Assembly (NCBI RefSeq): GCF_964204865.1
Contig: NC_135251.1
Coordinates: forward strand, 13,392,001-13,456,000
Source: Styela clava
Lineage: Eukaryota > Chordata > Ascidiacea > Stolidobranchia > Styelidae
Direction: 5' to 3'
DNA: 64,000 nt
Below are positions 63,358-64,000 of this stretch, piece by piece. The stretch's first letter is position 1. Every line of letters begins with the position of its first letter. The position numbers and the translations under genes are program-made. Under the pieces are notes generated by a model, which saw nothing but the letters and a program-made list of their open reading frames with translations, did no database searches and had not been told where the DNA came from.

Positions 63358-64000
63358 CTGAAAAATGACATAGACATAATTCAGTTACAGCCACAATATT
63401 GCAAATTAACCAGATGATTTTGATCAATTGCCTGTGAATACCGGAAAGTTCTTAATATTTCATTTAAATAGACTATAATTGTATCAAATAATTAGGGGAA
63501 AATTTTCTGAATAATAGGCCGCCAGACAATTCAGTTTTAAATGAAAGATGGCAGTAAATCTTCTGAGCCCATTAGTTGAAAGAAAAGGGCATAAGAATTC
63601 TGTTATGCAATACTACAATTTTAAAAAGTTGAGGCCATGTGAGTTTCTTTTGATTTCATTCTGAACCCGTAAACAATCATTATGACCTAGCAGAGTTGAC
63701 ATTTCTTTATTATTCATTTTTGCTTCAATGATCGTGGGTGGTGATTGTGTGTTGCCTATAAACTTGTGCATTGTTTGTGGTATTACACATATATAGAGTA
63801 AAAGAAAAAATGAGATACTCCCCGATGCCCCAAGCCCGATCAGTAAATACTGCATCAATTTCAATTTTTTTTACAATGTGAGATTGCCCCGGTAGCATTT
63901 TTTTATCTTTCATATTCTAAATTACCCTTTTTATGTAACATAGAGGATTTTAATATAAATATTCCTATCTAAAATAATATCCGATGTACCTTGAAACATT
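63358..64000 (-). other. NAA10 intron (partial)
   Basis: The sequence upstream of the exon, up to the window edge, has no match to the expected preceding NAA10 coding sequence, so the intron is at least 640 bp. An 83-codon minus frame (63613-63864) begins with a hydrophobic stretch but has no recognised similarity. Confidence 0.6.

Noticed and set aside
63613-63864. 83-codon minus frame with hydrophobic start, in the NAA10 intron
   Set aside because: Could mimic a signal anchor, yet lies within an intron, has no family resemblance and no conserved context.

Overview
The window is animal nuclear DNA: A+T-rich, with intron-split genes, GT-AG introns, SINEs and MITEs. It carries three complete, clearly recognisable genes and the 3' part of a fourth: CDC25 (+), NOP14 (-), MFSD13A/TMEM180 (+) and NAA10 (-, running off the right edge). 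All four are conserved metazoan genes, so they do not fix the species. Compact introns, strong 3' splice sites only 10-12 nt before two start codons (suggesting spliced-leader trans-splicing) and a CDC25 promoter with GATA- and AP-2-like sites make a tunicate or similar invertebrate deuterostome plausible, but this is inference.

Layout. 1-22265: a tandem array of five full or nearly full units plus a partial one, each 3.4-4.2 kb, with no convincing gene. Units 3-5 are very alike, the left units are more diverged, and the right edge again resembles a left unit. The array holds a hAT-like insertion (778-1743) and a small MITE with a 9-bp target duplication (15788-15896). 22265-31470: CDC25, with a TATA promoter directly abutting the array, ten coding exons (822 aa predicted), a 3.7-kb third coding intron holding a phase-compatible candidate alternative first exon, and a probable 3'UTR. 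31470-42870: about 11 kb of intergenic DNA with a hAT-like element, a diverged 233-bp duplicated segment (34866-35098 and 38681-38913) and a 776-bp terminal-inverted-repeat element. 42871-53936: NOP14, eighteen coding exons, about 883 aa, with an apparent one-base gap in exon 9 and three SINE copies in its introns. 53937-55304: divergent promoter region shared by NOP14 and MFSD13A. 55305-60105: MFSD13A, ten coding exons, 498 aa. 60106-63018: repeat-rich intergenic DNA. 63019-63357: last exon of NAA10.

The genes do not form a pathway: CDC25 activates cyclin-dependent kinases, NOP14 builds the 40S ribosomal subunit, MFSD13A is a membrane protein of the major facilitator type and NAA10 is the NatA catalytic subunit. 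The most interesting items are the tandem array, with a conserved palindromic GAA/TTC cluster and a 15-mer found in both orientations, and the CDC25 locus, where a second first exon would produce a protein lacking the N-terminal DSGxxS degron.
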